A DNA stretch of 60,360 nucleotides from Gnetum montanum (lineage: Eukaryota; Streptophyta; Gnetopsida; Gnetales; Gnetaceae): assembly GCA_015680685.1 (NCBI GenBank), contig MNCI01004128.1, forward strand, positions 66,051-126,410, read 5' to 3'. The notes beneath the pieces were generated by a model that saw only the letters and a list, made by a program, of their open reading frames with translations, was not told the origin of the DNA and did not search any database. Position numbers and translations under genes: made by a program. Shown piece by piece: positions 1 through 13,109 of this stretch (position 1 is the first letter of the stretch; each line of letters opens with the position of its first letter).

Positions 1-1007
1 TTGTCAAAACTCTATCTCCAATGGTGTTGATATATTCTCCACACTTTTGGTACATCCATTCCAACATCTTATTAATCTTTGCCTCAGCTTCTTCTAATGA
101 TTGTTGTATTGGCAAAGATGATGTTTCCACCTTGGGATTTGTTGATCTCTGCTTGTTATGATCATGGACCTTTGTTAAGTGGATATTTTGGTCCCGTTGA
201 TGTTTTTCAACACTCTCCCATGTAGCTAATTCTCCTTCTTATTTTGCTACCCTCTAAATAAGCTCTTGGATTTGATGGCTTCTTAGGTTGTATAGTTGAC
301 CTCAGGCATACATTCCTAAGATCTCTCTTGTTTCATTACGTAGCCCATCAATGATGTGGTACATTAGCCTTTCCTCGGAAAACCCATGACCTGGACAGTT
401 GTTTAACAATGCATAATATCTTTCTAAGGCCATGTCCAAGGGTTCATGCTTTTCTTGTTTCCATCCTTGGATTTGTTTCCTCAAGGTTGACACTCTAGCG
501 TAGGTTTGATATTTTTCATTAAAGACTTCTACCATTGTTGACTAGTGTCATATTGAATTTGGTTTTAACGATCTATACCATACTTTAGCTTGGTCAACGA
601 GTGTCATAGCAAAGACCTTAAGTTTTTTTCCAACTATTTTCAATGTTATTCCATGTGCAGGCATTTTAGAAGGCTAGTAAATGTTGATGTGGATCTAATT
701 CATAGCCTCCTGAAAATTTGGAAAAGTTATTTAAATCGAGCCTGGGTAGTTGGCTCTCTTTATAATGCCTACATGAGATTCGAACAGCCTCTTGTATTTG
801 CGTTAAGCTTATATTGGCCAATGGGGGTTCATCGTCATCGGGTAAGTTAGGCTTTCTTGTATTATGATGATGTTGTTTTTGTTCATGCTTATAAGAAACT
901 CCCACTTCAGGATGTATACTCCAACCTTCATCGTCATATAGTTTGTTGGTTCTCCAATGAACTTCCTCACTAAGTCTGGTGTCATTATTATCTTGTAGGA
1001 GAGGCAT
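1..1007 (-). pseudogene. Partial gag of a Ty3/gypsy-type LTR element (element A'), running off the left edge
   Basis: This is a capsid/nucleocapsid precursor remnant read on the minus strand. The likely start codon is at 1007-1005, downstream of the primer-binding site and LTR to its right. The N-terminal part contains the string EEVHWRTNKL. A Retrotrans_gag-like core follows (VFAMTLVDQAKVWYRSL, then LRKQIQGWKQEKHEPLD at about 535-430). Stop codons near 666, 540 and 302 break the frame, so it is not functional. The same protein, equally decayed, is encoded on the plus strand at 35192-37342, which confirms the reading. Protease and any pol would lie beyond the window. That it is gag is well supported by order, core motif and the paralogue; the exact lineage is inferred. 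Confidence 0.85.
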
Positions 1008-1121
1008 TATTGTGTGTGAATTTAGATGTGACTTTTTATAATTACTTATTTTTAAGAGATATATCATTAAGTTCTATACAGTGACCTTGTATGATATAAC
1101 TAATCTAGATAACTAGCACCA

Positions 1122-1139
1122 TCTCTGGCAACGATGCCA
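1122..1139 (-). other. Primer-binding site of element A' (tRNA-Asp type, decayed)
   Basis: On the minus strand this reads TGGCATCGTTGCCAGAGA, directly after the LTR end. It differs from the tRNA-Asp complement used by Athila-like plant elements (TGGCGCCGTTGCCGGGGA) at four positions, all transitions. This fixes the LTR to its right as a 5' LTR and the element as minus-strand. Confidence 0.75.
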
Positions 1140-1140
1140 A

Positions 1141-2197
1141 TGATGAGTGGCGAGGTACGCCTACACTGAACCATACGAAACAAGCATAGCACGTGTGATC
1201 CGGTCAAACTCTGCAGACTAAATTCCTAAACGCCCCATGGAACACTTGGGGTTAATAATTTGTTGTCTTCCTAGACTTATTTGTTGTTGTCATGGCGTAT
1301 GGTTAAGTGAAACTGAGGTATATGATTTTTATGATCTTTTCTGGTTTTATCTCCTATGCTATGAGGTGAAGGGTTGAGAAACTAACTAACTCTAACTAAG
1401 GACCTAAGTCTAAATTAACTAGCGTCAGCATCCATTCCCACTTACCGTACATACCCTAAACTATGCAACTAGGACTACCAAATGCTAATCATTACTGGGA
1501 TCACCACACATAATGCACGTGCTCGAAGTGGTCGTACTGAGGCACCTAACTAGGATGAAATGGTTGAGAGAGCCTAACCAACCTAAGTGCAATGAGCAGC
1601 CAATTCCTTGACTAACTGTACACATCTGCCATGCATGACTACCACTGGGATTATCAACTGTAGATCCTGGATACGCCACTGGGTTACCAAGTAGTCACAT
1701 GAGATGCTCATAATCAAGTCGTACTCATACTGCATGCGACGAGCTACTGATTCCTTGACTAGTTGTACACATCCTTAGATGCTCGTAATCAAGTCGTACT
1801 CGTACCGCATTCTAGGAAAGCAGTAAACAACAATAAGTAAAATCCTATCCATGCACTGCAAGGTTTATCCAATCAAGTTCGTCTTTATTGTCGTACACAA
1901 CTTGCGTTAAGGTATAAAGCTGTTCGAATAAAGATCCGTTCACTCTAGGACTCCTACTGTGGGCACATGGAAAATAATCTATCTCTGGAGTGATCAAACT
2001 ACCAGATATTTCCTACTTCTAAACTAGGATGCAAAATTAAGGGAGTGCTGCCTCTTATTTATAGATTTGGTGGCGAACCGCGATATTGCATACGCGATAT
2101 CGTAGGGGATGACGGAATATCGTGTACGCAATATCGCATGGGATGCGATATCGCGACGGCTGCGATATCGCGGTGCATGCGATATCACATCTCATCA
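1141..2197 (-). repeat. 5' LTR of element A'
   Basis: The 3' end of the LTR (plus-strand TGATGAGTGGCGAGGTAC) matches the ends of the LTRs at 12251, 18614, 34089-35059 and 49572-50559. The minus-strand start is TGATGAGATG at 2197, matching TGATG starts in the other copies. Length is 1057 bp. A TATA-like CTATAAATAAG (minus strand) lies at 2064-2054. The partner 3' LTR and target duplication are outside the window (right flank 2198-2202 is TCAAG). Confidence 0.8.
2072..2190 (-). promoter_or_regulatory. U3 array of GATATC palindromes next to the TATA box of LTR A'
   Basis: About seven copies of a motif centred on GATATC, the best being the perfect palindrome GCGATATCGC, spaced roughly 15-27 bp. 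They sit immediately upstream of the minus-strand TATA-like box at 2054-2064. Mutated copies read GCGATATTGC or GCAATATCGC. The same arrangement recurs in four other LTRs in the window. A regulatory function is inferred from position and recurrence only. Confidence 0.6.
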
Positions 2198-4318
2198 TCA
2201 AGCTTCATCATATTCAAGCCTAGACATTACAAATGCTCAACATAGTCATGGTGTTCTTGTGTTGTTTTGGGAGTCCATAGTGGGGCCCACATGGAATTAG
2301 CAAGTTTTAGTTGAAAATGATTCTCACAATCTAGGGTAGTTCCTAGTTGCTAATACCATTACCAAGTGAAGTAGGAGTGGTGAATGGAAACTAGGGTTTA
2401 CATGTGGATGCTTAGCTTTAAGATTTTGTTTTCATTGTTTCCACCTGCAAAGTCGTTGTTGCTTCCATCCCTCCTTGCTATTGTGCCTAAGTTGAGAGCT
2501 CTGTGCCTACCATCATTAATAGTCCTAGGGTAGTCTCAGGAATTTTTCTCACCAATGTTAATGTAATCATATCTATCCTTGCTTCTAGTACGATCATAGT
2601 CATCCTAGTGCTATTGAAAACCATGAATTCTCCACATTTTTGCATCAATTTTCTACACCATGATAAACAAGAAGGCTCCCACCAAGAACCCTACATTGGA
2701 AGAGGCTAATGGAACTACTCAAGGCCTATCTTAGCTTCCCCATGCTAGGATCAGAGAAGGTTTTGCTACAATCTATCCCAGGTACATAGTCTATTCCATT
2801 TTCCCATTTATTCCATCTATTTTGCTTATTTTGTTTATTTTTTTCTTAGATCTAAGCTTGTGCATTGATTATTTTCGAATTTTGTAAACATTCCATCATA
2901 ATATTTTGATTATTTTTTATTCATTTTTTTTATGTTACTTGGGCTTTAAGTTTCAAATTTTTATGCTATAAATGATTTTTCCATGAATTCCATGGGTTTT
3001 CTACTTTTTTAAATCAACAAACCAATGCCAATTTGGAATTTTTCTTAAAGAAAAAGCTATGTTTTTTAATTTTTTAAGATTTTAGGATCATTTTCTACTA
3101 TTTTCTGGTTGACTATATTTTTTAACCGCTCTATTTTACCTAATGGTTAACGTTTTATGGCTATTTCTATCAAGCTATATCAAGTGGGTTTTTCATTTTT
3201 GGCTATTTTTTTATTATAAGTTTGGTAATTTGTTGTATAATAAAAAATATTAATTTTTAAGGTTTAATGTTATGGTTATTTATCTCATGATTCAAGGATT
3301 CTAATGGATGTGAAATCATGGAATTTGGATAAATAGTTTGCTTGATGGGCATTTTTGTCAACTTGTGTGAAATGAGGTTTTAGCTAGTATGACCATGGTC
3401 ATGTCAAATTTGTAATTGTCTTTGAAAAATTGGTTAATATTTTTTATGATTTCTTATTATGAAGTTGTATTTCATGGTTTTATGATTCCAAAGGCTATGT
3501 AATCATTGAATTTTTTTAAGCGGTTAATTTTTTATAGTCATTTTCATAAGGTTGTGCAAAATCATGGTTTTGAGGTTATTATGCATTTACTCCTTTCAAG
3601 ATGGGCAACATTGAGATTTTGAAAAAAAAATTCCATCAATGTCCCATGATATTGGGGATATCCTAATATGTTAGTAAGGGTCTAGAGGTAGTTTGAATTA
3701 AATTAATATTTTTCAAATATTTTTTATCAATGACTTCCCATGGTCATTCTTTTCTGGTTTTGATGTTGTTGTTTAAATTTATGGTATTTTGGATTATGAA
3801 GTTAGGTTGTGTTATGAAATTTTTTCTAAGTATAGAATTTAGCATAAAAATTGAAATTTTAGCTTTAAATTATCATTTTCACATTTTTGGTTTTAAACTA
3901 TCAATTCCATGTTTTTTTAGTTGTAAATAGCTACCTTCACACTTTTGGTTTTAAATAAAACATTTTGTGAAGTGTGAATTATTCCATTTATTATTTTTCC
4001 TAAGTGTTCTTTCCACATTGGAGTGCTATAAGTGCTAACAAGTTTATGTTGTAATAATTATTGGTATTTTAGTTTTTATATTATGATGTTTTAGTTTTGG
4101 CTTATAGATGATTGTAACAATTGTGTTATTGTCTTGATGCACAACCTTCTTAAAATCCATTGTGCTAGTAATAGAGATGGTGGGGCTCTTGTACTACATC
4201 CATCTCCTAGGATCCAACACTACACTTTCTGATATGGAGTTGAGATACCATGGTGTGTCATTTAGGCTAGGGGCAAAGGGTTACTTGCCTACATACTTCA
4301 TAATTTTAATGTAATGGT
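2198..4318. other. AT-rich stretch without a recognisable gene
   Basis: The sequence is very T-rich on the plus strand from about 2800 to 4130, with only short stop-bounded reading frames. I see no LTR ends, tandem array or conserved protein motif. It may contain the decayed 3' LTR of element D, but no match to 9991-11090 could be found by eye. Confidence 0.5.
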
Positions 4319-4878
4319 TTGATCAAACTTGACATTCGAGATAGTAGTAGTGATAATGGAAACCCTTTTGTTGGTTCCTCTAGCATGATCATCATGTTCA
4401 TGGTTGATGATCCCAAGGTTCACATAAAGGGTGAAAGTAATGATGGCACAACCATTGTGGGTGCCCACAAATTATCAAAAATTTGGGGGATGCTCGAATT
4501 TAGCCAATACAACATGGACAATACCTTGATTATTAACCATCATGTTCATACATTGTTTTAAAACCCCCTAGGCACTATCTATCACATAGAAGGGTAAGTA
4601 TGATTATTATTAAAATTCATTATAAGTTTATTATTACTTTGGTCATATAAGTTATGATGATTTATGTTGTTTTACTTACCTACAAGTTTAGGGTAAATGA
4701 GCAAAGATTAATCAAAGGTGACAACCTTCTACTCCTATCCCACATAGTGTTAGAGATGTTTACCAAAAGTGAAAATATGAGGATTGTAGTAATGGAAAAA
4801 ATAGAGGGATACTTTCATAGTTGCATCAAATGCCACCTTAAGTCCTATAGAATATGTGGATTGCTAATGGAACGATAG
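4319..4878 (+). pseudogene. Unidentified plus-strand coding remnant
   Basis: Two open stretches (4319-4561, 80 codons; 4654-4878, 74 codons) lie close together on the plus strand, opposite to element D around them, and have more balanced amino-acid composition than the flanks. The second contains VNEQRLIKGDNLLLL. I do not recognise a family. It could be a transposase fragment or chance reading frames in T-rich DNA. No function is proposed. Confidence 0.25.
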
Positions 4879-5390
4879 ATAGTTTGTGGGAAAACCCATC
4901 TCCAAATGTAGAAGTGGACCCATCTCCTTATGATGCCTACATTATATAGGTGATTAAGCATTTTTTTTTTGTGGAATTTTCTTATTATTATGTTAATGTT
5001 TTACTAGTTATTCATTGATTAAGTTATTTAGGTTCTAGTTGTTTAAATGGTTATATTATTTTTGTTTTCTCTTAATTATATTTGTTATATCTTGCTTTGC
5101 ATGATGCATCCATGTTAAGACTAATAGGTTGTTTTTTTTGTTATGTCATAGATGTTACTCGATCAACTAAAGTTAAGATTATGTAATATACATTTTAATT
5201 TTTAATTTTAAGTTTTATTTTTGATTATATCTTTTTAGCATCATGGTTCTATTATGGTTTCATGTTCTCATCTATGTTTTAAGACTACATTGGTTAAACT
5301 AGTTATACTATCATAACATAATAAAAAGGCTAAAATTACTAGGTAATAAGACTATCTACTAAAATAGAAATGATTTATAAGGTTTTTTTT

Positions 5391-5600
5391 CTAGTTTAAG
5401 TCCATGGAGGACCATATGGTATTTTCTAGTTTAAGGCCATGGTAGGCCATGCAATATTTGCTATTTTAAGACCATAGTAGGCCATGCAGTATTTGCTAGT
5501 TTAAGGCCATGGTGGTTCACGTGATATTTGTCAATTTAAGACCATGTTATGCCATGTAGTATTTGCTAGTTTAAGGCCATGGTAGGCCATTCTATACATA
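5391..5600. repeat. 35-bp tandem repeat, six units
   Basis: Units start at 5391, 5426, 5461, 5496, 5531 and 5566, each beginning close to CTAGTTTAAG and containing GGCCATGGTAGGCCATG. On the minus strand each unit begins TTAAACTAGCA. It lies just downstream (minus sense) of the gag-pro remnant of element D, the same position as the 27-bp and 37-bp arrays of the related inner element at 43.2-44.9 kb. Confidence 0.85.
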
Positions 5601-5879
5601 AAAGAAACATATTTTTTGTTTATTTTATATTCTAAAATTTTTATCAATTTTTCAGTTCTAAATTTTTTTATGTTGTTCTTTTGTTTTTAAGTCATGCTAA
5701 AATGAAAATAAATAATATTTTTTAATAAATAAAAGTGAAAAAAATGGTAAACTCTTAGGCTATTTGAAAACAAATGTTTAACATAAGCCAACCAAAATGG
5801 CATAAATAGGAAAAACATAAACTATACTAACAAGCTATAAACACATATGGTTACAAAGTTATAAGCACATAGGGTAAAA

Positions 5880-8800
5880 GAAGGATCAATGGTATATATC
5901 ACGTGTGCAAGTTTTTCCTAATTTTTGAGAGTTTAGAAATTGTGTATGGTCTATTTTACACAAGGTTGCATTCTCCATCTCTTTCATTAACAATGTTGAA
6001 GGGAAGCTTTCCCCATGTCACATCAATGAGTTCATCATTGTTCAGCTTGGCCTCCTATGCTTTATCTACCTTTTCTATTTTATGATAAAAAATAGGAGTT
6101 TCTTCCTAAAAATCCACTTTTAATTATTGTTCTACATAGAATTTATTAAGTGCTAAAGGAACTACACTATCACTGTGAATGATTATTTAACCTCCTTCAT
6201 ATGGTAGGTGAATTTCTTGATGGATAGGTGAAGACATAGCCACAATTGAGCTAGCTAAGTTCTTCCCAAGATGAGGTTGAATCTTTGTATTTCCTATACC
6301 ACCAATAAGTTTGTTGTTATGAGGAATTGTTCCCTTCTCATGAAATCTAGAGATATAGAGCCTTTAACAATAACTTGTGATCCATTGAAGGACATAAGGG
6401 TTGATGTTAACATGTGTTGCATTTGTTCTATTAGGCCCAAACATTTCATAGTGGTATAAGGTATAACATTTTTTGCTACCCAATTATCAATGTGCACCCT
6501 ATGTACTTTATATTATCCAATTGGTATGGTTATGAAGAGGGATGCCTTGGTTACTTTGCCATTCTAGGGGCTAGTCTTGACTTTGCTATTGTGACACACT
6601 AGTGATGTTGATTTTGCTTCTATAGTTGAAGAAGGCACCATACTTGAATGGATTCTTAATTAGTAGGGATGTACTCACTAATGGGGATGGAAGTCAACAT
6701 ATTAACCCATTCTTCATGATGTGTAATGAAATTCATGATTAGGTTGTATAGGCTCAATGTTGTATTTTTCTATTTTAGAAACTACTTGACCTAATACATG
6801 GCACTTAGGAAGTTTTCATCATTGGCCATGGACTTGTCACCTCATTTATGCTTAACTTCCTCCATGCACCCCAAAATTCCCACTTCAGTTTTGGATTGTT
6901 GTTGCTATCTCTTCCTTTCCTTTTTCTCTTGGCTATTAGGATCCTCTCATGGTTGACTTGTTGAAGTAGCTTAGTTTGATGAGATCATGGGTACTAATGA
7001 TAGGAAAGTGGGCTCTAGTTAGCGCACTTCCTTCCATGCCTTGGCCTACCTATCATTCTTGATATTAGGCTTCTTCCTCTACTTGGTTGAGGTCTTTTGA
7101 TTATCATAAATTATTTATGAGGAAGAGGTTGTGGAATTAGTTACCATGGGAGGCCATTGTGATGACAAAGGAATATTTGGAGGGCATTGGAAATGGTATC
7201 CTTATAAGAAAAAGGGGTCTTGATCTAGTGGAAGTTGAAGAGATCCTTTTGTTACAAGGGAATACCTAAATCATGAATGGTTCCCTCCTAGGCCATTTAT
7301 TATCATCAACATTAAATGTTGATATGATGTATGAGCTATCATTGAAATTTAATGGATCTTTATACATAATCATCAACTAGTTCTAAGGTGTAATAGGGTT
7401 AGAAACATCTAGAACCAGCTCTTTCCTATTTATCATCTTTTGTAGATCATCATTCAATGCAAGGTAGAAGTTGGTATCATGACTAGGCAATTGAAGATAG
7501 TGCAAAAAGTGGTCGAGCTTGAAATACTTGGGTACTTAAGGATCATCTTTAGTTGTGGGGTGCTTGGCTATTGTACATAGCCTCTCATGCCTCTTGTGAG
7601 TATTTTCAAACATCTTCTTATATTGGATCCTTCATCCTTCAATGGTTTCTCTAAGAGTTTAGATGATTTCAAAGAAAACCTATTGTATTTCACCTAGTAT
7701 TTTCACTCAAAGTTAGGTCTAGAAGTTATCAATGCAATGGCCCTAGATATTAAGGGTTGGTTATTTTGGTTGTTAGTAGGTTTTTTGGTTTGATCAGTTC
7801 TTGGCCCCTGATTGGTTGTCTTTTTCTTCTTGGCCACAATTACCACTACCATATTGTTCTACTTATCCCTCTTCTTATCTCTTTGTGTGTTTTGGTTCCT
7901 GTATGCCACATAAGTAGGGTCATGGCTAGCCTTCACAACATCCTCTATATTTTTAGTCTTGGAGAATTCTTAACATAATGACTATAGATTAAGGTAGTAC
8001 AGTTTGGACTTGATGAAATCATTAAGTTTCACCTTGAAAATAGCTAAAATATTTGTTTTAGCTATTGGCTATGGTACCTCATTAATTAGACCATTTCATC
8101 ATTGGATGAACTTTTACATTGGTTCAAGAGATTCCTACTTGACCTACATAAGCTAGTCAAGGGTGGTGTCAAGCTTCAATTTGTACTTGAAGTAGTTAAT
8201 GAATTTTGTGATCAAGTGTTTAAGAGAGGATATAGATCCTCTATGTAAGGTATGGTACTAGTCAAGTGCTTTTCCTGTGAGCAACATAGGAAATATTATC
8301 ATGTTCATGTGCGACTAGGCTTATAACAACAAACACTCCAAGAGAAAGGTTATTAGGTGAGTGTTAGGATCACCTTCATAATTGTATTTTGTAAAGTAGG
8401 GAATGGGGACACCTAAAGGAAGCATTAAAAGTGGGACCACAAGAGTAATGGGACCATCTTGGTAGAATTCCATGACTTTAACCATTTGAAATGTAGAGGT
8501 CTTGAGCTTCTTCAACTCCTCTGTTAAGTCTTGGATAATTTGGAAGGACTGATCTAGGACCTAGGATGCCCTTGTTAATTGTAGCATCTACAGAAAGGAC
8601 TATGGTGTCTATTGAGAGGCCTATGACCCTACTATTAGTTGCAACATTGAGGGGAGAGGTTTTGTTATCATGGTAGTGGATAGGCCAAATAAAGAAAAAT
8701 AGGTTTATGCCAATATTTGGGGCATACATGGGATGAAACGGGAATGTGACCCCTAGGGTACTTGGGTCCTACAGTCGATCCCATCTAGATGATTAGATGG

Positions 8801-9482
8801 TTAATGGTGGTAACCACCACTAATAATCGTCACATTAACCTAGGTTAAGTATCAAATGACATGGAAAAGTAGAATGTTATGGAATACAACATCAATTATA
8901 TTTGATGTGTGACTATGATTGGTGTGGGTTCAAACATGGTCGGATAAGAAAAGGTAGAGGATTGGGGCACTTGTCCCATTGAGGAGGTGAGGAAGGTGGA
9001 GGTAGGCACTATGGCTTTTGGGGTTACTTGTTGAAACCACCCACCTAGGATGTTTTCTTGTTTGAATTCTATTTAAAATCATCCTTCTCCTCTTGCTACT
9101 CATTCAACCTAGACTTTCCATTAGCCTCATCCATCTCAATTAATCAAGGTAGGATGTGCACATGAGTTTTGTTGAGGGGTATTTAGTCATATAAGAAGGA
9201 AATATATTCCATTCCATCGCATTCTATAAGTTCAAATTCCATCTTCGCTTCTACTTCCATGAAAGGAATAAACATGATAACTTGAATCTTAGCACAAATG
9301 AAGTTGTAGTGGTCTTCATTTATGATCAAGAAATCAAGACTCCACCTCCTAAGCCTCAAGGAATATTTACACTTGATCACAATGATATCCTTATGATCAT
9401 ATACCCTCATAGCTTGTTGGTTGGACATGTTATCAGTGATGTTCAAGGGTAGAAAAATCAATAAGATGAAAGACATTATCAA
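5880..9482 (-). pseudogene. Decayed gag-protease of element D, relative of the inner element at 37.8-47.8 kb
   Basis: Minus-strand remnants line up in order with the plus-strand gag-pro at 39.6-43.2 kb. The N-terminal part is at 9482-9183 (YNFICAKIQ against YNFIYVKIQ). The Retrotrans_gag core is at about 8500-8050, with FTKYNYEGDPNTHLITF, then LLTGKALD and FINYFKYKLKLDTTLD. The retropepsin region is at 6500-6290 (AKNVIPYTTMKCLGL), followed by SSPIHQEIHLPYEGG at about 6230-6150. Many stops and shifts separate these pieces. No reverse transcriptase or integrase motif follows; the frame region ends at a 35-bp tandem array. The match to the inner element is seen directly by comparing both translations; family assignment (Ty3/gypsy gag and aspartic protease) is from known motifs. 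Confidence 0.85.
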
Positions 9483-9971
9483 AAATATGGTTTTACTTTT
9501 TTTTACTATTTTTAGTAAAAAGTTTAATGACTGGGATAATCTACTAACATAGTTATCTATAAATGAAAAGGTAGTGGAAAACTACTATTGTGAAATACTT
9601 TGCTATAGATAGTCATGTACTATGTAGTAGATAGGGTAGTTACCAACAACCTATGTTGAGGGATGAAATTTGAAAAAGTGGCTTATCTTGTTGAACAAAA
9701 ATAGGTATTAACAAAATTAGGTGTTAAGAAAACTAGGTATTAAAATAATGGAATAAGGTTATGCAACAAAATGAAAATGGTCTTTGGAGTAGACTATGTT
9801 GGTCCCTATGAAACCAGCAACTACTATGAAATTACAAAAAAAATATAGTTCTATCACCTTAACTACGCTAAGGTATGTGGGAAAGGAATTGGGAATCAAG
9901 TGTTGGCTTTAATGGAATAATGGAAAAGTAGTAGACTTGGTATTAAATTTATGACCAAGAATTTGTGTGAA

Positions 9972-9990
9972 GGCCCTTCTCCTATTGCCA
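9972..9990 (-). other. Primer-binding site of element D
   Basis: The minus strand reads TGGCAATAGGAGAAGGGCC, preceded by a run of T. It aligns with the site of the inner element (TGACGCTAGAAGGAGGGCC at 39291-39309). This places a 5' LTR to its right and gag to its left. Confidence 0.65.
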
Positions 9991-11090
9991 AAAAATTATT
10001 GGACCACAAAAATTTGATTCCTAGAATAAAAATTGAAAAATCCAAAGCATCAGAATAGTTTTGACCTTGAATCCCAAAGGCCTCGAAAAATATGATTGAA
10101 GGTACCCTAAACGGTCTATTTGTTCCCCCAAAGACTTAAAGAAGTATCAATGAAAATAAGAAAATGAAAAATGAAAATGAAATTGCATATTTGAAATAAA
10201 AATCAATAGATAAGTGAAAATGTGAAATCAAATCTACACACAATAAACTATGAGTTTATTAAAATTAAAATTTTAAGTACAAAGTTTAAGAGGTATAGAT
10301 TATGTGTTTGATGTGCACAAAGTTTTCAATGAGAAGTTTGAAGTTCATTCGAGCTAGCAATCTACACTTGAAGCTCTACAATCTTGATGTTTCCTCACTT
10401 CCATTTCCAACAACTCCTACTAGTTTTCACCAAGACGTTCAATGGTGACTATAGAATGGTGTTACGTGTTTGATGCAATGGTTTCACATCGGAGTTTTGT
10501 GCCTAGTGTAGATACCAATTTTACTAAAAAGTACTGCAAGGTTGTAAAAAGGTGTTGGTTACAAAGTGCTCTTTAACATTGGAAAATGTTTGCAAAGTGT
10601 TGTTTTTGCCAAAGTGGTGGAACCAAAATAATGTATTCACATGTGGTTTATATAGGATGGAATTGGCTATTTTGGGATCTACACACGATTGTTGTGATTG
10701 CTAACATATGTGTGTCAATTTGCAAGCATTGACTGTCATCCATTCTTAGCATAGTTATCAGTTATAGTAATTTCAAAATACTATAGCCACCAAAATCCAT
10801 CCATTTACTATAAATAGTAAATGAAATTTTATGACTATACAAGCATCATCCTTAATATGCTAAAATTTCTAGAACATGCAATCCACTCCAATGTTGGGAA
10901 ATGCTACATATTCTATTGTTCCATTATTTCATTGTTTTGTTGATGTTGCAATTGCTGAAAACTTGGGGTGACTATGTTGGTCATTGTTGGAAAAATGAAA
11001 ACAAAAAATCCTAATAATTCCAACATTGCATCTTCACTAGCTATTGATGGTGACTACATTGAGTTGAAAATGAAATCTTTCATGAATTTC
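9991..11090 (-). repeat. Probable 5' LTR of element D
   Basis: The left border is set by the primer-binding site. The right border is approximate, placed where the pol remnant of an older element begins. A TATA-like CCTATATAAACC lies on the minus strand at about 10656-10645. No second copy was found in the window, so LTR status rests on position alone. Confidence 0.45.
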
Positions 11091-11097
11091 TTCTACA

Positions 11098-12245
11098 CTA
11101 GAAGGTAGATGATTCTAGCATAGTAAAGGCTATACCCATAAAACCACCCATGAAAATGCCAATTTTGGCCATTTTTGAGACATTTTCAGCCTTCCTAAGC
11201 CTAAATATAAACATTAGGTACCGTTTTCTACTTGGGAAGTATGACAATAATAAGGTTTTGGGCTTTCTTGGCGCCAAAAGCCAAAGTATGTAGGATTGTA
11301 GCTCATGGACTACAAATCTTCTATTTACAATAGGATTCTTTTCTTCATTTGGAAAATGAAGGTTAGAAATTGGTAACATGAATGTTTCATAGTGTTTCAA
11401 GAGGATAAAGGACTTGAACGTTGGTAAGGACATGCTTGATGGTATCAAATTCCTCTTAACACTTTGAGTCCTAGTTGAAAGTAGTTGATTTCATAAGGAG
11501 ATAAGAAAGAAAATGAAGGTGATCTATTAGATTACATATTGAATGATGAATAGATTAAAGTTTATCTTAGAGGATGTACATGTCTTTAAGAAAATTGGGT
11601 ATTAGAAGGTTCATGATTTCCTTAATATTATCAAGATCCCCCATGGTACCATTGACTAAAACTAAGAATCCTACTATTCTGTCTATATGTACATTAAATA
11701 GGTACTTTTTAAGGTTTAAATAGAGATTGTATTGGTTACATTAGGCTAAGAATATGTCTAGATCAATGGGATAATAAGATTTTCTAGTAAATTTAACCAT
11801 AAACATAATTATTAAAAATTTTGAACATCATGTCACTAAAGGTAAGAGTCATCTCTCATTAGTGTATTAATTAAGAGTTCCTAAGCCCGGAAGACATCTT
11901 TGTATGGTAAAAGGTCCTTCATGAGGACATGAAAATTTAAAAAATTTAATGCTCTAGGTTAATCTATGTTTAGTTATAACCAAAGGATATATCCATGAAA
12001 CAAAGTAAGACATGACTTACTACTATATCATTAAGTCAATCTATGTTCGCCACTAAGAAGTTTTCTTTCAATCTTACTTTATTAAGGTTGCAAAAATTGA
12101 TGCATATTTTAAGGGCCCCATTTTTGTTAGAAATAACTATCTTGTTGAATAAAAAATTTTAGTAGTCTATGAGGTGTATTCAACATGAGTTATAGTGCTT
12201 AGTGATCTCATCTTTGGTGGCTAAGGCTAGATCATATTTGGGTTT
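11098..12245 (-). pseudogene. Ty3/gypsy pol remnant (reverse transcriptase), 3' part, element E
   Basis: On the minus strand near 12150-12070 the sequence reads NKNGALKICINFCNLNK, the conserved plant Ty3 reverse transcriptase block (KKNGxLRVCxDFRxLNK). Downstream, at about 11740-11640, come YLNLKKYLFNVHID and FLVLVNGTMG, matching the NPxKCxFGV...GFxVxxxG block. Further on, around 11500-11430, EEFDTIKHVLTN corresponds to the FxxIKxxLT segment before RNase H. A 116-codon open stretch at 11448-11098 continues in the RNase H region but is too diverged to assign domains. Numerous stops and shifts make it a pseudogene. Its upstream part continues at 19427, separated by the insertion of element C. 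Confidence 0.75.
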
Positions 12246-12250
12246 CTCTT
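12246..12250. repeat. Target site duplication CTCTT of element C, left copy
   Basis: CTCTT directly precedes the LTR end TGATGAGTGG and is repeated exactly at 19422-19426 after the other LTR. Confidence 0.9.
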
Positions 12251-13109
12251 TGATGAGTGGCGAGGTACCCCTACACTCAACCATACGAATACAAGCGTAA
12301 CATGTGCGATCAGGTTGAACTCAACAAACTAAGTGCCTACACACCTCATGGAATACTTAAGGTTAATTATTTGTTGTCTTCCCAGACTTACTTGTATTTG
12401 TCATGGTGTATGGTTAAGTAAGTCCGAGGTATATGATTTTTATAGCTTTTCTGTTTATCTCCTATGCTATTAAAGTGAAGGGATGAAGAGGCTAATTACT
12501 AACTTTAACTAACTAACTAAGTCTGAATTAACCTAGCATCAGCATCCATTCCCACTTACTGTTCACACCCTGAACCAATGCAACCATGGTTACCAAATGC
12601 TAATCATTGCTGGGATCACCACGCGTAACGCACATGCTCGAAGCGGTCGTACTAAGGCACTGAACTAGGAGAGAAGGGTTGAGAGATATTTAATAACTAA
12701 TAAAGCATTTAAATGGAAAATAGTAAACAAAAATAAATAAAATCTTATTTATCCTATTCCATGCACTATAAGGTTTATTCAAGAATTTCATCTTTATTCC
12801 CATACATAAACATGTGTTTAGGTACAATATTTGCTCGAATAAAGATCCGTTCACTTTGGAGTTCCTGCTATGAGCACATGGAAAATATTCTATATCTGGA
12901 GGGATCAAACTGGAATAGTTTCACTACAGTCTAAGCCTAGGATGGAAAACATGGGAGAGTTGCCTCTTATTTATAGACTTTGCGGTGCACCACGATATCA
13001 CGGGGAACAACGCAATATCGCGTACATGATATCATGAGGGATGCGATATCGCGATAGCTACGATATTGCATACGTGATATCACTTCCCATGAGATATTGC
13101 GTCCCATCA
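12251..13109 (-). repeat. 3' LTR of element C
   Basis: 859 bp, aligned with 18614-19421 over most of its length. The minus-strand start is TGATGGGACG at 13109. To its right lies the internal sequence TACCACCATGACTGAAT, whose complement matches the segment upstream of the 3' LTR at 49572 and next to the LTR at 56033. It contains about seven GATATC-type motifs at 12988-13104 and a TATA-like box (minus strand) at about 12977-12967. Confidence 0.9.
12988..13104 (-). promoter_or_regulatory. U3 GATATC palindrome array of the element C 3' LTR
   Basis: About seven motifs, including the perfect GCGATATCGC near 13040 and variants GCAATATCGC, CGATATTGC and GATATCAC, next to the minus-strand TATA-like box. 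The 5' LTR copy has only about four, so copy number differs between the two LTRs of one element. Confidence 0.6.
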